64,000 nucleotides of DNA from NCBI GenBank assembly GCA_021296065.1, contig JAGWBD010000007.1, positions 27,146-91,145 of the forward strand, given 5' to 3'. The translations under genes and the position numbers were made by a program. The notes below the pieces were generated by a model. That model made no database searches. It had not been told where the DNA came from and saw only the letters and a list, made by a program, of their open reading frames with translations. Source of the DNA: Anaerolineae bacterium (GTDB lineage: Bacteria; Chloroflexota; Anaerolineae; Aggregatilineales; Phototrophicaceae). Of this stretch, positions 53,477 through 62,304 are shown one piece after another. Position 1 is the stretch's first letter. The number at the start of each line of letters is the position of its first letter.

Positions 53477-54430
53477 ATGCTCGATAAAGGCAAGCGCCTG
53501 GCGCGGCCGCGCAGCATTGCCGCGTATGTGCGTCTGTTTCTGACGGGCTGCGCCATGGGCGCGGCGGACCTGGTGCCCGGTGTTTCTGGCGGCACCATGG
53601 CCTTTGTGCTGGGCGTTTATCAAGACCTGCTGGACGGAATCCGCGCCGTTAATCTGGAGGCGCTGCGATTGTTGCTGCGGCTGCGCCTGGGGGAACTTGA
53701 GCGGCTGGTCCCGCTTCGTTTCCTGCTGGCGCTGGTGCTGGGCATGTTTGCGGCAGCCTTCACCCTGGCCGGCTTCCTGAGCGATACCCTGGAGGACACA
53801 GACGGGCGCATTTATCTCTTTGCCTTCTTCTTCGGCCTGGTGCTGGCTTCCATTGTGGCGGTCGGAGCGCAACTGCAGCGGACGTTTTCCACGCTGCTGG
53901 TGATGGTCGGCGGCGCGCTGCTCGCCTTCGTGGTTGTCAATCTGGTTCCGGCCAGGACCGAGCCAAACTCGCTCAATCTCTTCCTGGCGAGCATGGTCGC
54001 CATCTGCGCCATGATCCTGCCAGGCATCTCGGGTTCCTTCATCCTGCTCATTCTTGGGCAATACGACCATGTGTTGCGCGCCGTAAGCGAGCGCGACCTG
54101 GGCACGCTGATCACGGTAGGCGTGGGCGCGATCGTGGGCATCGCCATCTTTGCGCGCCTGCTGGGCTGGCTGCTGCGCCATCGACCGCAGATGACCATCG
54201 CCGCCCTGGTAGGCTTCATGATCGGCTCGCTGTGGAAAATCTGGCCCTGGAAGTCCTGCATCGCCAGCGACCTTGACCGGCACGGCGAGTTCCGTTGTTT
54301 GCAGGAAAGCAATCTCGCGCCGCAGGCGGAAACCCTGCTGCCGGCGCTGCTGCTGTTGCTGACAGGCTTCGCGGCGGTGACGCTCTTCAGCCGATACGCG
54401 CGGCGGGCGGAAGCGGAACCTGCGGCCTGA
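53477..54430 (+). CDS. DUF368 membrane protein (undecaprenyl-phosphate translocase family)
   Basis: 317 aa with about eight hydrophobic segments. The two signature repeats are clear: GAADLVPGVSGGTMAFVLG near residue 27 and AMILPGISGSFILLILGQY near 180. DUF368 proteins (PopT group) were reported to recycle undecaprenyl phosphate across the membrane for cell-wall synthesis. The ATG at 53477 has GGGAG 5 bases upstream; an in-frame ATG at 53459 is less likely. It is divergent from the GDP-sugar gene, which also feeds envelope polymers. Confidence 0.9.
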   Translation: MLDKGKRLARPRSIAAYVRLFLTGCAMGAADLVPGVSGGTMAFVLGVYQDLLDGIRAVNLEALRLLLRLRLGELERLVPLRFLLALVLGMFAAAFTLAGFLSDTLEDTDGRIYLFAFFFGLVLASIVAVGAQLQRTFSTLLVMVGGALLAFVVVNLVPARTEPNSLNLFLASMVAICAMILPGISGSFILLILGQYDHVLRAVSERDLGTLITVGVGAIVGIAIFARLLGWLLRHRPQMTIAALVGFMIGSLWKIWPWKSCIASDLDRHGEFRCLQESNLAPQAETLLPALLLLLTGFAAVTLFSRYARRAEAEPAA

Positions 54431-54498
54431 CGGGAGGGATTCGCCAAAGCGCCACAATTCGTCATCATAGGGACGACCGGGAAAAACAGGAGTCCATC

Positions 54499-54972
54499 AT
54501 GGACGGGCAGGAAAAAACGAAATACATCACCTGGATTCGCGAGTTGCCGCAGCAATTGCGCGCGCTGGTCGAAGGGCTGGACGAGGAGCAGTTGACCACC
54601 CACTTTCTGGAAGGGGAGTGGAACGTTGCCCAGAACGTGCATCATCTGGCGGACGCGCACATGAACACTTTCCTGCGCATAAAACTGACACTGACCCAGG
54701 ACCGGCCGACAATAAGCAGTTTCGATCAGGACCTGTGGGCGGTGACGGCCGATGCCGGCGGTATGCCGCTGGAAACGTCGCTGGCCCTGCTGGATGGTCT
54801 GCAGGAACGCTGGGCGACCCTGGCGGAATCCCTCAGCGACGAGCAACTGGCGCGCAGCTCCGTCTCTCCGCTGTATGGTGAGGCGACGATCTCCGACCTC
54901 ATCCGGGGGTATTCGCAACATGGCCTGAACCATCTCGACCAGATCCGCGAGACATTGGCCGCGCAGGGTTAA
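54499..54972 (+). CDS. DinB-family protein
   Basis: 157 aa four-helix protein of the DinB/YfiT type. The metal His residues appear in EWNVAQNVHHLADAHMN near residue 45 and SQHGLNHLDQIRE near 143. Such proteins bind a metal and often act as thiol transferases or hydrolases with bacillithiol-like cofactors. The ATG follows AGGAG. The last codon is two bases before the holB start, so they are co-transcribed. Confidence 0.85.
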   Translation: MDGQEKTKYITWIRELPQQLRALVEGLDEEQLTTHFLEGEWNVAQNVHHLADAHMNTFLRIKLTLTQDRPTISSFDQDLWAVTADAGGMPLETSLALLDGLQERWATLAESLSDEQLARSSVSPLYGEATISDLIRGYSQHGLNHLDQIRETLAAQG

Positions 54973-54973
54973 C

Positions 54974-55978
54974 GTGGACGCCGGCCACGACTGGCCGGTC
55001 ATCGGGCATGGCCACGCCGTGCGTCGCTTGCGGCAGGGCCTGCAGCATGGCCGCCTGCATCACGCCTGGCTGATCACCGGGGCGGAGGGTTTGGGGCGCG
55101 CCACGCTGGCGCGTAGCTTCGCCATGGCGCTTAACTGCGAGGCGGAGATGCCGCAAGGACGTCCCTGTCAGAATTGCAGCGCGTGCAGGCGTATCCTGAG
55201 CGGCAATCACCCGGACCTGTTGCAGGTGCGGCCGGCAGATGGCGCGGCCCTGCGCATTGATGCCATCCGGGACGCGCTGCGCAACCTGGCGCTAAGGCCC
55301 TGGGAAGGTCGTCACCGGATCGCCATTTTCCACGATTTCGAGCGCGCCCTGCCACGGGCCCAGGATGCCCTGCTCAAGACCCTGGAGGAACCCGCGCCAG
55401 GGGCCGTTCTGATCCTGATCGCCACGTCGGTCAGGGCCCTGTTGCCCACAATCACCAGTCGCTGCCAACTCCTGGCGCTGCGGCCGCTGCCCTTTGAAGA
55501 CCTGCGCACAGCCCTGTTGCAGTGGGGCGCCAGTGCGGAACGCGCGACCTTGCTGGCCCGCCTCAGCGGCGGTCGGGTCGGCTGGGCGCTGCAGGCGCTG
55601 GAAGACGAGGCCAGGCTGGAGCAAAGGAAGGAGGCGCTGGATCTGCTGGAAGGCTGTCTCGCCAGCGACCGGGCCGCCCGTTTTGCGCTGGCGGAGAAAC
55701 TGGCGCGCCGCTCGCGCCAGGACCTGCGGCTGTTGCTGGAGCAGTGGCAATCCATGTGGCGTGATATTTTGCTGCTGGCAAGGGGCAGTCATGTGTCGCC
55801 TGTCAACAGCGATCGCAGGGAGGCGCTCTCGCTGCAGGCGGAGCATCTGCAGGCTGAGGAGATACGCGTGGCGCTGACGGCTACACGCCAGCTATTGACC
55901 GACCTGCGCAGCAACATGCAACTGCGCCTTGCACTGGAAGTTATGTTACTCGACTATCCCGGATTGCAGGCCGGTTGA
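54974..55978 (+). CDS. holB: DNA polymerase III delta' subunit
   Basis: 334 aa starting at GTG. The clamp-loader subunit has the zinc finger CEAEMPQGRPCQNCSACRR near residue 55 and the family segments QVRPADGAALRIDAIRDAL and FHDFERALPRAQDALLKTLE. The P-loop is TGAEGLGRATLARS, with Arg where ATP-binding homologues have Lys, so it may not bind ATP as usual. The C-terminal domain fits the delta/delta' C-terminal helical collar. It helps load the sliding clamp. The end is four bases from the convergent spoVS gene. Confidence 0.92.
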   Translation: MDAGHDWPVIGHGHAVRRLRQGLQHGRLHHAWLITGAEGLGRATLARSFAMALNCEAEMPQGRPCQNCSACRRILSGNHPDLLQVRPADGAALRIDAIRDALRNLALRPWEGRHRIAIFHDFERALPRAQDALLKTLEEPAPGAVLILIATSVRALLPTITSRCQLLALRPLPFEDLRTALLQWGASAERATLLARLSGGRVGWALQALEDEARLEQRKEALDLLEGCLASDRAARFALAEKLARRSRQDLRLLLEQWQSMWRDILLLARGSHVSPVNSDRREALSLQAEHLQAEEIRVALTATRQLLTDLRSNMQLRLALEVMLLDYPGLQAG

Positions 55979-55981
55979 GGC

Positions 55982-56356
55982 TCAGGTGTCGTCGCTGGCG
56001 ACGGGGCGCGGTTCGACCGTGAAACGCAGGGCTGTGCGTTCCTTCCCGTCGATATTGACTTCGGTGAACATGGGCGTGCAGACAATGTCGATCTCGTCCT
56101 GTTCGAGGTAACCGCGACAAATGGCCAACGCCTTGACGGCCTGGTTCACGGCGCCGGCGCCGATGGCCTGTACTTCAGCGAAGCGATGTTCCCGCATCAC
56201 TGCAGCGATGGCTCCGGCGACGGAAGTTGAACGGGAGCGGGAAGAGACCTTGATGATACTGACCCGCGGTTGGTACGCTTCTTGCTCGTCGTCGTCGTCC
56301 AGATTATCTACCGGGAAATCCGGTGGAAGCGTATCGGAGTACGGGTCATCGAACAT
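55982..56356 (-). CDS. spoVS: Stage V sporulation protein S-like protein
   Basis: 124 aa. Residues about 32-115 match SpoVS: SSRSRSTSVAGAIAAVMREH, then EVQAIGAGAVNQAVKALAIC and MFTEVNIDGKERTALRFTVEP. The Alba-like SpoVS fold occurs well beyond spore formers and may bind nucleic acids. The N-terminal 30 residues are acidic. GGGGGGA precedes the ATG. It is divergent from dnaA across an AT-rich region, so it may share control with replication start. Confidence 0.93.
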   Translation of the reverse strand: MFDDPYSDTLPPDFPVDNLDDDDEQEAYQPRVSIIKVSSRSRSTSVAGAIAAVMREHRFAEVQAIGAGAVNQAVKALAICRGYLEQDEIDIVCTPMFTEVNIDGKERTALRFTVEPRPVASDDT

Positions 56357-56365
56357 CGTTCCCCC

Positions 56366-56460
56366 CTAACCGGATATATGCACAATCAACAGCGAATTAA
56401 CATTCTCCATTCTAACAAAAGGCATATCTGTATACAACATTCACATTCTCTTCGGTTTCC
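56366..56460. other. AT-rich region between spoVS and dnaA, possible origin element
   Basis: This stretch is far richer in A and T than anywhere nearby and contains two imperfect direct repeats of the form AACATTC...CATTCT (56399-56413 and 56436-56450). No TTATCCACA-type DnaA box was found by eye. It could be a DNA-unwinding element of oriC or simply the promoter region of spoVS. Confidence 0.3.
56409..56437 (-). promoter_or_regulatory. Sigma70-type promoter for spoVS
   Basis: TTGTAT (56437-56432), a 17-base spacer and TAGAAT (56414-56409) on the minus strand. The -10 matches five of six positions. The start would be near 56402, giving a leader of about 46 bases. Confidence 0.6.
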
Positions 56461-56481
56461 CGTGGCGCATTTCAAGCGATT

Positions 56482-56511
56482 TTGACCATCATCGTGCGCC
56501 CGCGTTATACT
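56482..56511 (+). promoter_or_regulatory. Sigma70-type promoter for dnaA
   Basis: TTGACC (56482-56487), an 18-base spacer and TATACT (56506-56511). Both hexamers match five of six positions. The predicted start is near 56518, about 68 bases before the dnaA ATG. Confidence 0.65.
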
Positions 56512-56585
56512 AACCTGGCAAGACAGCGTTGGACTGCGCAGGCAGCCGCGCCCCGGAACCTTCCCTGTAATCATCGGCGTGGCGC

Positions 56586-58028
56586 ATGTTCGAGACCTCT
56601 ATTGTGAACCCACAGGAAGCCTGGAATACCACGTTGAACCAGTTGGAAATCCAACTGGACCGCGGCAATTTCGACACCTGGTTGCGCGATACCGTTTACC
56701 TGGGCTGTGAAACGGCGGCGGACGGCAAAAGCGCCAGCACCTTCACCATTGGCGTGCGCAACAGTTTCGCGCGCGACAACCTGCAGCATCGTCTCTATCG
56801 CAGTGTGCGACGTGTGCTGCGTGACGTCTATGGCACCGAGGTCGAGTTGCGTTTTGAGGTGCATCGTCCCGAAAAGGCCGACAACGGCAGCGATGCAAAC
56901 CGGGAAGACAGCAAGCCGCTGTTCCGCTATGCCTCGCGTCAGGAAAGGCAGGGCGGCGCGGCCGCGCGCCCGGCAAGCAAGCCGCCCCAGGTCGAGCTGC
57001 CGGAAAGCCATCTTAACCCGCGTTACACCTTCGATCGCTTTGTGACCAGCAATGCCAACATGATGTTGTATTCGGCCGCCCGCGCCGTGGCCGAAGAGCC
57101 GGCGGCGCGCTACAACCCCTTCGTCATTTATGGCGGTGTTGGCCTGGGCAAGACGCATTTGCTGCAGGCAATCGCCAATGAAAGCCAGCGGGGCAACTTT
57201 CGCGCGCTCTACATCCCTTCCGAGGGCTTTATCAACGATCTGGTCAATGCCATCCGGTATCGCACAACCGCGCTGTTCCGGGAAAAGTACCGTTCGGTTG
57301 ACCTGTTGCTGATCGATGACATCCAGTTTATCGCCGGCAAGGAGAGCACGCAGGAAGAGTTTTTCCACACCTTCAACGCGCTGCATATCGACAACAAGCA
57401 GATCGTCGTCGCCTCCGACCGGCACCCCAGCGAACTGGAACTGCTGGAAGACCGGTTGCGCTCGCGCTTTGAAGGCGGACTGGTGATCGACATTCAATTG
57501 CCGGAATTTGAGACGCGCGTGGCCATCGTGGAAAGTTGGGCGCAGGAACGGGGGCGTAACCTGCCACGCTCCATCAGCGAAAAGCTGGCGGATGGCGCGC
57601 GCAACAGCATCCGCGAGCTGGAGGGCCTGTTTACCAGTATGCTGGCCACCATGGACCTTGCCGACGAGCCCTTTTCCACAACGGCGGCCGGGCGCGTGGT
57701 GAAGCAACACGAAAGCGCGCGGGCGCGGCAGGTCAAAATCACCATTGATCAGGTGCTGAGCGCCACTGCCGCCGCCCACAACCTGACGGTGATGGACCTG
57801 ACCGGCAAGAATCGCTCGGGGCATATCAGCCGCGCGCGCCACGTCGCCATGTATCTGGCGCGTGACCTGACCGAAGCCTCTTTCCCCCAGATTGGACGGG
57901 CCTTCGGCATGCGCAGCCATTCAACTGCAATGCATGGTCATGAAAAGGTCGCCGCGCAGATGCAGCAGGACGAGGCCTTTCGTTACGAGTTGCTGGCCCT
58001 GCGCGAACGCATCATGAAGAGTGAGTGA
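56586..58028 (+). CDS. dnaA: Chromosomal replication initiator DnaA
   Basis: 480 aa, full length. Domain I is at the N-terminus (WNTTLNQLEIQLDRGNFDTW), then a linker rich in Arg. The AAA+ core begins NPRYTFDRFVTSNANMML; Walker A is YGGVGLGKTHLLQAIA near residue 185 and Walker B LLLIDDIQFIAGKES near 243. Domain IV has SGHISRARHVAMYLARDL and then FGMRSHSTAMHGHEK. The latter usually reads GGRDHST; S444 takes the place of the Asp that contacts the DnaA box in E. coli (D433), so box recognition may differ. dnaN does not follow; leuS lies convergent downstream. Confidence 0.97.
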   Translation: MFETSIVNPQEAWNTTLNQLEIQLDRGNFDTWLRDTVYLGCETAADGKSASTFTIGVRNSFARDNLQHRLYRSVRRVLRDVYGTEVELRFEVHRPEKADNGSDANREDSKPLFRYASRQERQGGAAARPASKPPQVELPESHLNPRYTFDRFVTSNANMMLYSAARAVAEEPAARYNPFVIYGGVGLGKTHLLQAIANESQRGNFRALYIPSEGFINDLVNAIRYRTTALFREKYRSVDLLLIDDIQFIAGKESTQEEFFHTFNALHIDNKQIVVASDRHPSELELLEDRLRSRFEGGLVIDIQLPEFETRVAIVESWAQERGRNLPRSISEKLADGARNSIRELEGLFTSMLATMDLADEPFSTTAAGRVVKQHESARARQVKITIDQVLSATAAAHNLTVMDLTGKNRSGHISRARHVAMYLARDLTEASFPQIGRAFGMRSHSTAMHGHEKVAAQMQQDEAFRYELLALRERIMKSE

Positions 58029-58048
58029 GGCCGCGCCGAAGCTCGCCG

Positions 58049-60850
58049 CTATCTTTGGCGAAGCACAAGATTGACCTTCGGTTCCTGACCGGTACGGGCG
58101 GGGATGAAAATCGCTTTCTGCGGTTCGCGTCCCTGCAAAATGCGCTGCGCGGCCTCGCTTTCCAGGGCCGTGGCGATGGCCTGCTCGCGAGAGATATCCA
58201 CCGCGACCTGCGTTTCACCGCGCGGCCGGCCGTTGACCATGACCACCAGGGCGACGCTGTCGGCGCGTGCCTTTTCTTCGTCCCATTGCGGCCATTCCTG
58301 GGTGTGGATGCTGTAGTCGCCGCCAAGGCGCTGCCACAGCTCCTCGGCAATGTGCGGCGTAAAGGGCGCCATCAGCAGCAGCTGGGTGCGCACAATTTCC
58401 TGCCATGCGCTGGCGCTGACGCTGCCCGCGCGCAGGGCCGCGCGCAGATCGTTTTTCAGTTCCATCAGGGCCGCGATACAGGTATTGAAGCGGAAACGTT
58501 GCAGGCCCCCGGTCACGCGACGAATGGTCTCCTGCGTGCGTCGCTCCAGTTCGCGTTCAACCTGCGCGTCGCCGGGGCCGGCGGGCGCGCCCGCGCAGAC
58601 CAGCTCCCACACCTCGTGCAGCCAGCGTTGCGGCCCGCGAATGCCGTCCGGATCCCAGGGTCCGCCCTTCTCCCAGTCAAAGGCGAACATCAGGTAGGCG
58701 CGTACGGTGTCCGCGCCATACTGAGCGACCAGATCGTCGGGGTCCACGACGTTGCCCTTGCTCTTGGACATGCGCTGGATTTCGAGGTGCTGCTGCAACT
58801 GGTTGACGTTGTTCTCGCCCTCGATGTGCGGGATGATGACTTCGGCTTCCGGCTGGACCTCGACAACGTGACGGACGCCGGCCATGTCCACCTGCAGGAT
58901 GTTTTCGGTGCGGCGCATGATTTCGCCGACCACGCCTTCGAAGCCCGGCGGCGTGTCGGAGGGCCGTTCGATGACCTCGACGCGATTGGCCAGCAGGCGC
59001 ATGCCCTGCGTCCTGCCCGAGGCGAGGATGATATCTCCGTTCCGCTCCGCGCCCAGCACCTGGCCCTGGTTGCGCAGTTGCAGCATGGGCTCGCCCCAGG
59101 CCAACAAGTCGGGGTCGCGGCCATGGTCGGCCATGATGCGCATCGTCTCGTCAAAGAGGCCGCAATCGCGCATGGCGCGCGCGAACCAGCGCGAATAGAG
59201 CAAATGCATGGTGGCGTGTTCGGCGCCACCGGTGTAGGTATCGACCGGCAGCCAGTAGGCCGCTTCCTGCGGGTCAAAGGGCCCCTGGTCGAAGTGCGGG
59301 CTGAGGTAGCGATACCAGTACCACGAGGAACACATGAAGGTATCCATCGTGTCGGTCTCGCGCCGTGCGGGATTGCATTGCGAATCACTGGCGCGCAGGA
59401 AAGGCTCGTGCCAGGTCAGGGGACTGCGGCCGCCTGAGTCAAACTCGACGTCTTCCGGCAGGAGCACGGGCAGCGCCTCTTCGGGCAGGGCCTCGATGGC
59501 GCCGTCGGCGCAGTGCAGGACGGGGATGGGGCATCCCCAGTAACGTTGTCGGCCGATGAGCCAGTCGCGCAGGCGGTAATTGATGGCCTCCTCGCCGATG
59601 TCTTCGGCTTCCAGCCAGTCGATGACCGCGTTGATGGCCGGGTTGCGGCGGCCGCGTTTGTGGTCCGAGAGCAGGCCGTCGAAGGGGGCGCTGTTGATCA
59701 TGACGCCCGGGCCTTCCCAGGCCTGCTCCATGACTGCGTCAGGGTCCACACCTTCCTGCAGGATCACGCGAATCACCGGCAGATCAAAGCGGCGCGCAAA
59801 TTCGAAGTCGCGCTGATCGTGGCCCGGTACCGCCATAATGGCGCCGCTTCCGTAGGTCAGCAGCACGTAGTCGGAGACCCAAACGGGCACGCGCTCGCCA
59901 TTGACCGGGTTAATGGCGAAGGAACCCGTGAAAACGCCGCTGCGTTCGCGGGTCTCGGAGGTGCGTTCGATTTCAGTGCTGCCGGCGGCGCGCTCGACAT
60001 AGGCCGCGACGGCGTCGCGTTGGGCGTCTGTGGCCAGTTTGGCGACCAGATCGTGCTCCGGCGCCAGCACCATAAAGGTCGACCCCCAGAGCGTGTCGGG
60101 CCGGGTGGTGAAGACCGGGATGGGATCGCCGGCCTCGCTGTGGAAAGTCACGTGCGCGCCTTCGCTGCGGCCGATCCAGTTGGTCTGCATGATACGAATC
60201 GGCTCGGGCCAGTCGATGCGGCTGAAATCCAGCATCTCGTCGGCGTAGCGTGTGTAGCGGAAGAACCATTGCGTCATCATTTTCTGGATTACGGGCTGGC
60301 CGGTGCGTTCATCGCGGCCGTCGATGACCTGCTCGTTGGCCAGCACGGTCTGCAGGGTGGGCGACCAGTTCACCTGGGCCTCGCCGCGGTAGGCCAGGTC
60401 ATTGAGGTAGAAGAGACGGAAGAACCATTCCGTCCAGCGGTAGTATTCCGGCTCGCAGCTGATCATTTCGCGACGCGGGTCGAACATGGCGCCCATGCTG
60501 CGCAGCTGCCCGCGCATGCGCTCGATGTTGTCCCGCGTCCAGCGCGCCGGGTGGATGTTGCGCGTGACGGCGGCGTTTTCCGCCGGCAGGCCGAAGGCAT
60601 CGAAGCCCATCGGGAAGAGCACGTTGTAACCCTGCATGCGCATGAAGCGGGCGCGCGCGTCGGAAGGCGTCATGGCGAACCAGTGGCCGATGTGCAGATC
60701 GCCGCTGGGGTAGGGCAACATGGTCAGGGCGTAATGTTTGGGCCGGTCCCAGTCTACGTCGGCGTGGTACAGACCGTCCTGCTCCCAACGTTGCTGCCAG
60801 CGGGATTCAACAGACGCGGGGCTATAACGTTCGCTATCCATAGTCATCAT
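58049..60850 (-). CDS. leuS: Leucyl-tRNA synthetase
   Basis: 933 aa class I synthetase. The HIGH motif is in [13 protein letters not shown] near residue 50, the KMSKS motif is [14 protein letters not shown] near 700, and the editing domain CP1 lies between with [13 protein letters not shown] and the Asp-rich [19 protein letters not shown]. The anticodon-binding domain and C-terminal part are complete. It attaches Leu to tRNA-Leu and edits mischarged amino acids. The first two Met codons (60850 and 60847) follow AGGAAAA; the second has the better spacing. Confidence 0.97.
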   Translation of the reverse strand: MMTMDSERYSPASVESRWQQRWEQDGLYHADVDWDRPKHYALTMLPYPSGDLHIGHWFAMTPSDARARFMRMQGYNVLFPMGFDAFGLPAENAAVTRNIHPARWTRDNIERMRGQLRSMGAMFDPRREMISCEPEYYRWTEWFFRLFYLNDLAYRGEAQVNWSPTLQTVLANEQVIDGRDERTGQPVIQKMMTQWFFRYTRYADEMLDFSRIDWPEPIRIMQTNWIGRSEGAHVTFHSEAGDPIPVFTTRPDTLWGSTFMVLAPEHDLVAKLATDAQRDAVAAYVERAAGSTEIERTSETRERSGVFTGSFAINPVNGERVPVWVSDYVLLTYGSGAIMAVPGHDQRDFEFARRFDLPVIRVILQEGVDPDAVMEQAWEGPGVMINSAPFDGLLSDHKRGRRNPAINAVIDWLEAEDIGEEAINYRLRDWLIGRQRYWGCPIPVLHCADGAIEALPEEALPVLLPEDVEFDSGGRSPLTWHEPFLRASDSQCNPARRETDTMDTFMCSSWYWYRYLSPHFDQGPFDPQEAAYWLPVDTYTGGAEHATMHLLYSRWFARAMRDCGLFDETMRIMADHGRDPDLLAWGEPMLQLRNQGQVLGAERNGDIILASGRTQGMRLLANRVEVIERPSDTPPGFEGVVGEIMRRTENILQVDMAGVRHVVEVQPEAEVIIPHIEGENNVNQLQQHLEIQRMSKSKGNVVDPDDLVAQYGADTVRAYLMFAFDWEKGGPWDPDGIRGPQRWLHEVWELVCAGAPAGPGDAQVERELERRTQETIRRVTGGLQRFRFNTCIAALMELKNDLRAALRAGSVSASAWQEIVRTQLLLMAPFTPHIAEELWQRLGGDYSIHTQEWPQWDEEKARADSVALVVMVNGRPRGETQVAVDISREQAIATALESEAAQRILQGREPQKAIFIPARTGQEPKVNLVLRQR

Positions 60851-60868
60851 GTTTTCCTGTGTACGGGA

Positions 60869-60949
60869 TCAGCGGGCCAGGCGACCCATGGCAAGGGAAG
60901 AGCGGGCCACCTCCGGGCTGCCCTGTGTGATCTGCGACTGGAAGACCAT
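60869..60949 (-). CDS. Possible 26-aa leader peptide upstream of leuS
   Basis: The ATG at 60947-60949 follows a strong GGGGGGAG ribosome site and lies between the leuS promoter and leuS. The peptide has only two Leu residues and no run of Leu codons, so classical leucine attenuation is unlikely. It could instead couple translation to leuS, whose ribosome site begins about 10 bases after its stop. No similar peptide is known to me. Support is the ribosome site and position only. Confidence 0.35.
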   Translation of the reverse strand: MVFQSQITQGSPEVARSSLAMGRLAR

Positions 60950-60977
60950 GCGCTCCCCCCGATGAAGAACTGACACC

Positions 60978-61005
60978 AGTATAGCAGGCCGCGGACGACA
61001 ATCAA
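60978..61005 (-). promoter_or_regulatory. Candidate promoter for leuS
   Basis: TTGATT (61005-61000), a 16-base spacer and TATACT (60983-60978) on the minus strand, giving a start near 60971 and a leader of about 120 bases that contains the 26-codon reading frame. Confidence 0.5.
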
Positions 61006-61020
61006 GGCGCGGGCTTCCTG

Positions 61021-61026
61021 TATACT
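61021..61026 (+). promoter_or_regulatory. Candidate -10 box (TATACT) for the RNA methyltransferase gene
   Basis: TATACT ends 25 bases before the GTG start. Divergent from the leuS promoter about 40 bases away, so the two share a short control region. The -35 is weak. Confidence 0.4.
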
Positions 61027-61051
61027 GACGCCATGGCAAGCGGAAGAGACC

Positions 61052-62293
61052 GTGGCCGACGACACTTTCGAACTTGAATTGACGACGATGGCCCACGGCG
61101 GCCGCGCCATGGGTCGCCATCAGGGTCAGGTGGTCTTCGTGCCATACAGCATCCCTGGCGAGCGCATCGAGGCGCGCCGGACCGGCCGCAGCGGGCGCGT
61201 CGCCTTCGCCGAGGGTCTGCGCCTGCTGGAGGCGTCTGCGGACCGCGTCTGGCCGCAATGCCCGCACTTTGGTCCGGGTCGCTGCGGCCAGTGCCAGTGG
61301 CAGCACATCGACTATGCCGCACAGCTGCTGCTGAAGCAGGACGTGCTGGCCGACCAGCTGGCGCGTATCGGCGGCTTCGACAAGGTCGAGGTGTTGCCGA
61401 CGATCCCGGCGCCGGCCACGCAGGGTTACTGTTGGCAGCTGTCGCTGCGCGTGAACCGCAATGGTGAGATCGGTCTTCCGTCGGACCTGGCAGGTCAGGT
61501 CGTGTGGCCGGAAGCGTGCCACGTCGCCCACCCGGACCTGCTGGACCTGTTGCCGACTCTGGACCTGGAAATCGGTGGCCTGCGCGATCTGCAATTGCTG
61601 CGCGGCAGCGACGGGGCGCTGATGTTGCTGCTGACGATGCAAAACGACCGGGCGCCGGAATTGCTCAGCGACTTGCCGGCCAGCGTCAACATGCTGCTGA
61701 AGGGCGGCGAACCGGTCAACCTGATTGGCGCTTCCCATTTGTTGCGGGAGGTGGAAGGGCATTGCTTCCGCGTGACCGCCGGCAGCAGCTTCCGCGCGCA
61801 CGATGCCCTGCTGGCGCCACTGGCGGCGCTGGTGCTTGAATGGCTGGCGCCTTCTGCCAGCGACCATGTCCTTGATCTTTACGCAGGCGTCGGCTTTTTC
61901 AGCGCTTTCCTGGCCGGGTCAGCGGGACTGGTGACCCTGGTGGAGCGTTTCCCGCCCGCGGTCACCGATGCCGAAAGCAACCTTGAAGCCTTTGACAACA
62001 TCGACCTGATTGAGGGCCGCGTGGAGGAGGTGCTGCCGGAACTGGAAACGCCGGCCGACGCCGCCCTGCTTGACCCGCCGCGCGAAGGGCTGTCGTCCGA
62101 GGCCATCAAGGGGCTGGCGGCCAGCGGAGCGCGGCGTCTGGTCTACGTCAGTGGCGATGCGGCCACTCTGGCGCGCGACGCCAGGCGATTGCGCGCCAGG
62201 GGCTGGCAACTGCGCCAGGCGCAGCCCGTGGATCTGGAGCCGCTGACCTGGCGCATCCATGCAGTGGCCCTGCTGGAGCGCAGCAGGGCCTGA
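61052..62293 (+). CDS. TrmA/RumA-type RNA methyltransferase fold, catalytic Cys replaced
   Basis: 413 aa starting at GTG behind GGAAGAG. The N-terminus is TRAM-like (MAHGGRAMGRHQGQVVF), followed by the iron-sulphur Cys set C70, C78, C81 (CPHFGPGRCGQCQWQH) and C156. The SAM-binding part has LDLYAGVGFFSAFLAG and DPPREGLS near 345. The family's nucleophile lies in a VSCxP segment; here it reads VYVSGDAATLARD, with Gly368 (GGC) where Cys (TGC) is expected. Homologues methylate U5 in tRNA or 23S rRNA. This protein keeps the fold and cofactor sites but should not do the standard chemistry. Confidence 0.85.
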   Translation: MADDTFELELTTMAHGGRAMGRHQGQVVFVPYSIPGERIEARRTGRSGRVAFAEGLRLLEASADRVWPQCPHFGPGRCGQCQWQHIDYAAQLLLKQDVLADQLARIGGFDKVEVLPTIPAPATQGYCWQLSLRVNRNGEIGLPSDLAGQVVWPEACHVAHPDLLDLLPTLDLEIGGLRDLQLLRGSDGALMLLLTMQNDRAPELLSDLPASVNMLLKGGEPVNLIGASHLLREVEGHCFRVTAGSSFRAHDALLAPLAALVLEWLAPSASDHVLDLYAGVGFFSAFLAGSAGLVTLVERFPPAVTDAESNLEAFDNIDLIEGRVEEVLPELETPADAALLDPPREGLSSEAIKGLAASGARRLVYVSGDAATLARDARRLRARGWQLRQAQPVDLEPLTWRIHAVALLERSRA

Positions 62294-62304
62294 GTTGTCT
62301 TGCC

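Noticed and set aside
61033..61077. A 14-codon reading frame directly after the TATACT box
   Set aside because: It lies in another frame from the methyltransferase gene, has no ribosome site and reads through the true GTG start; probably chance.
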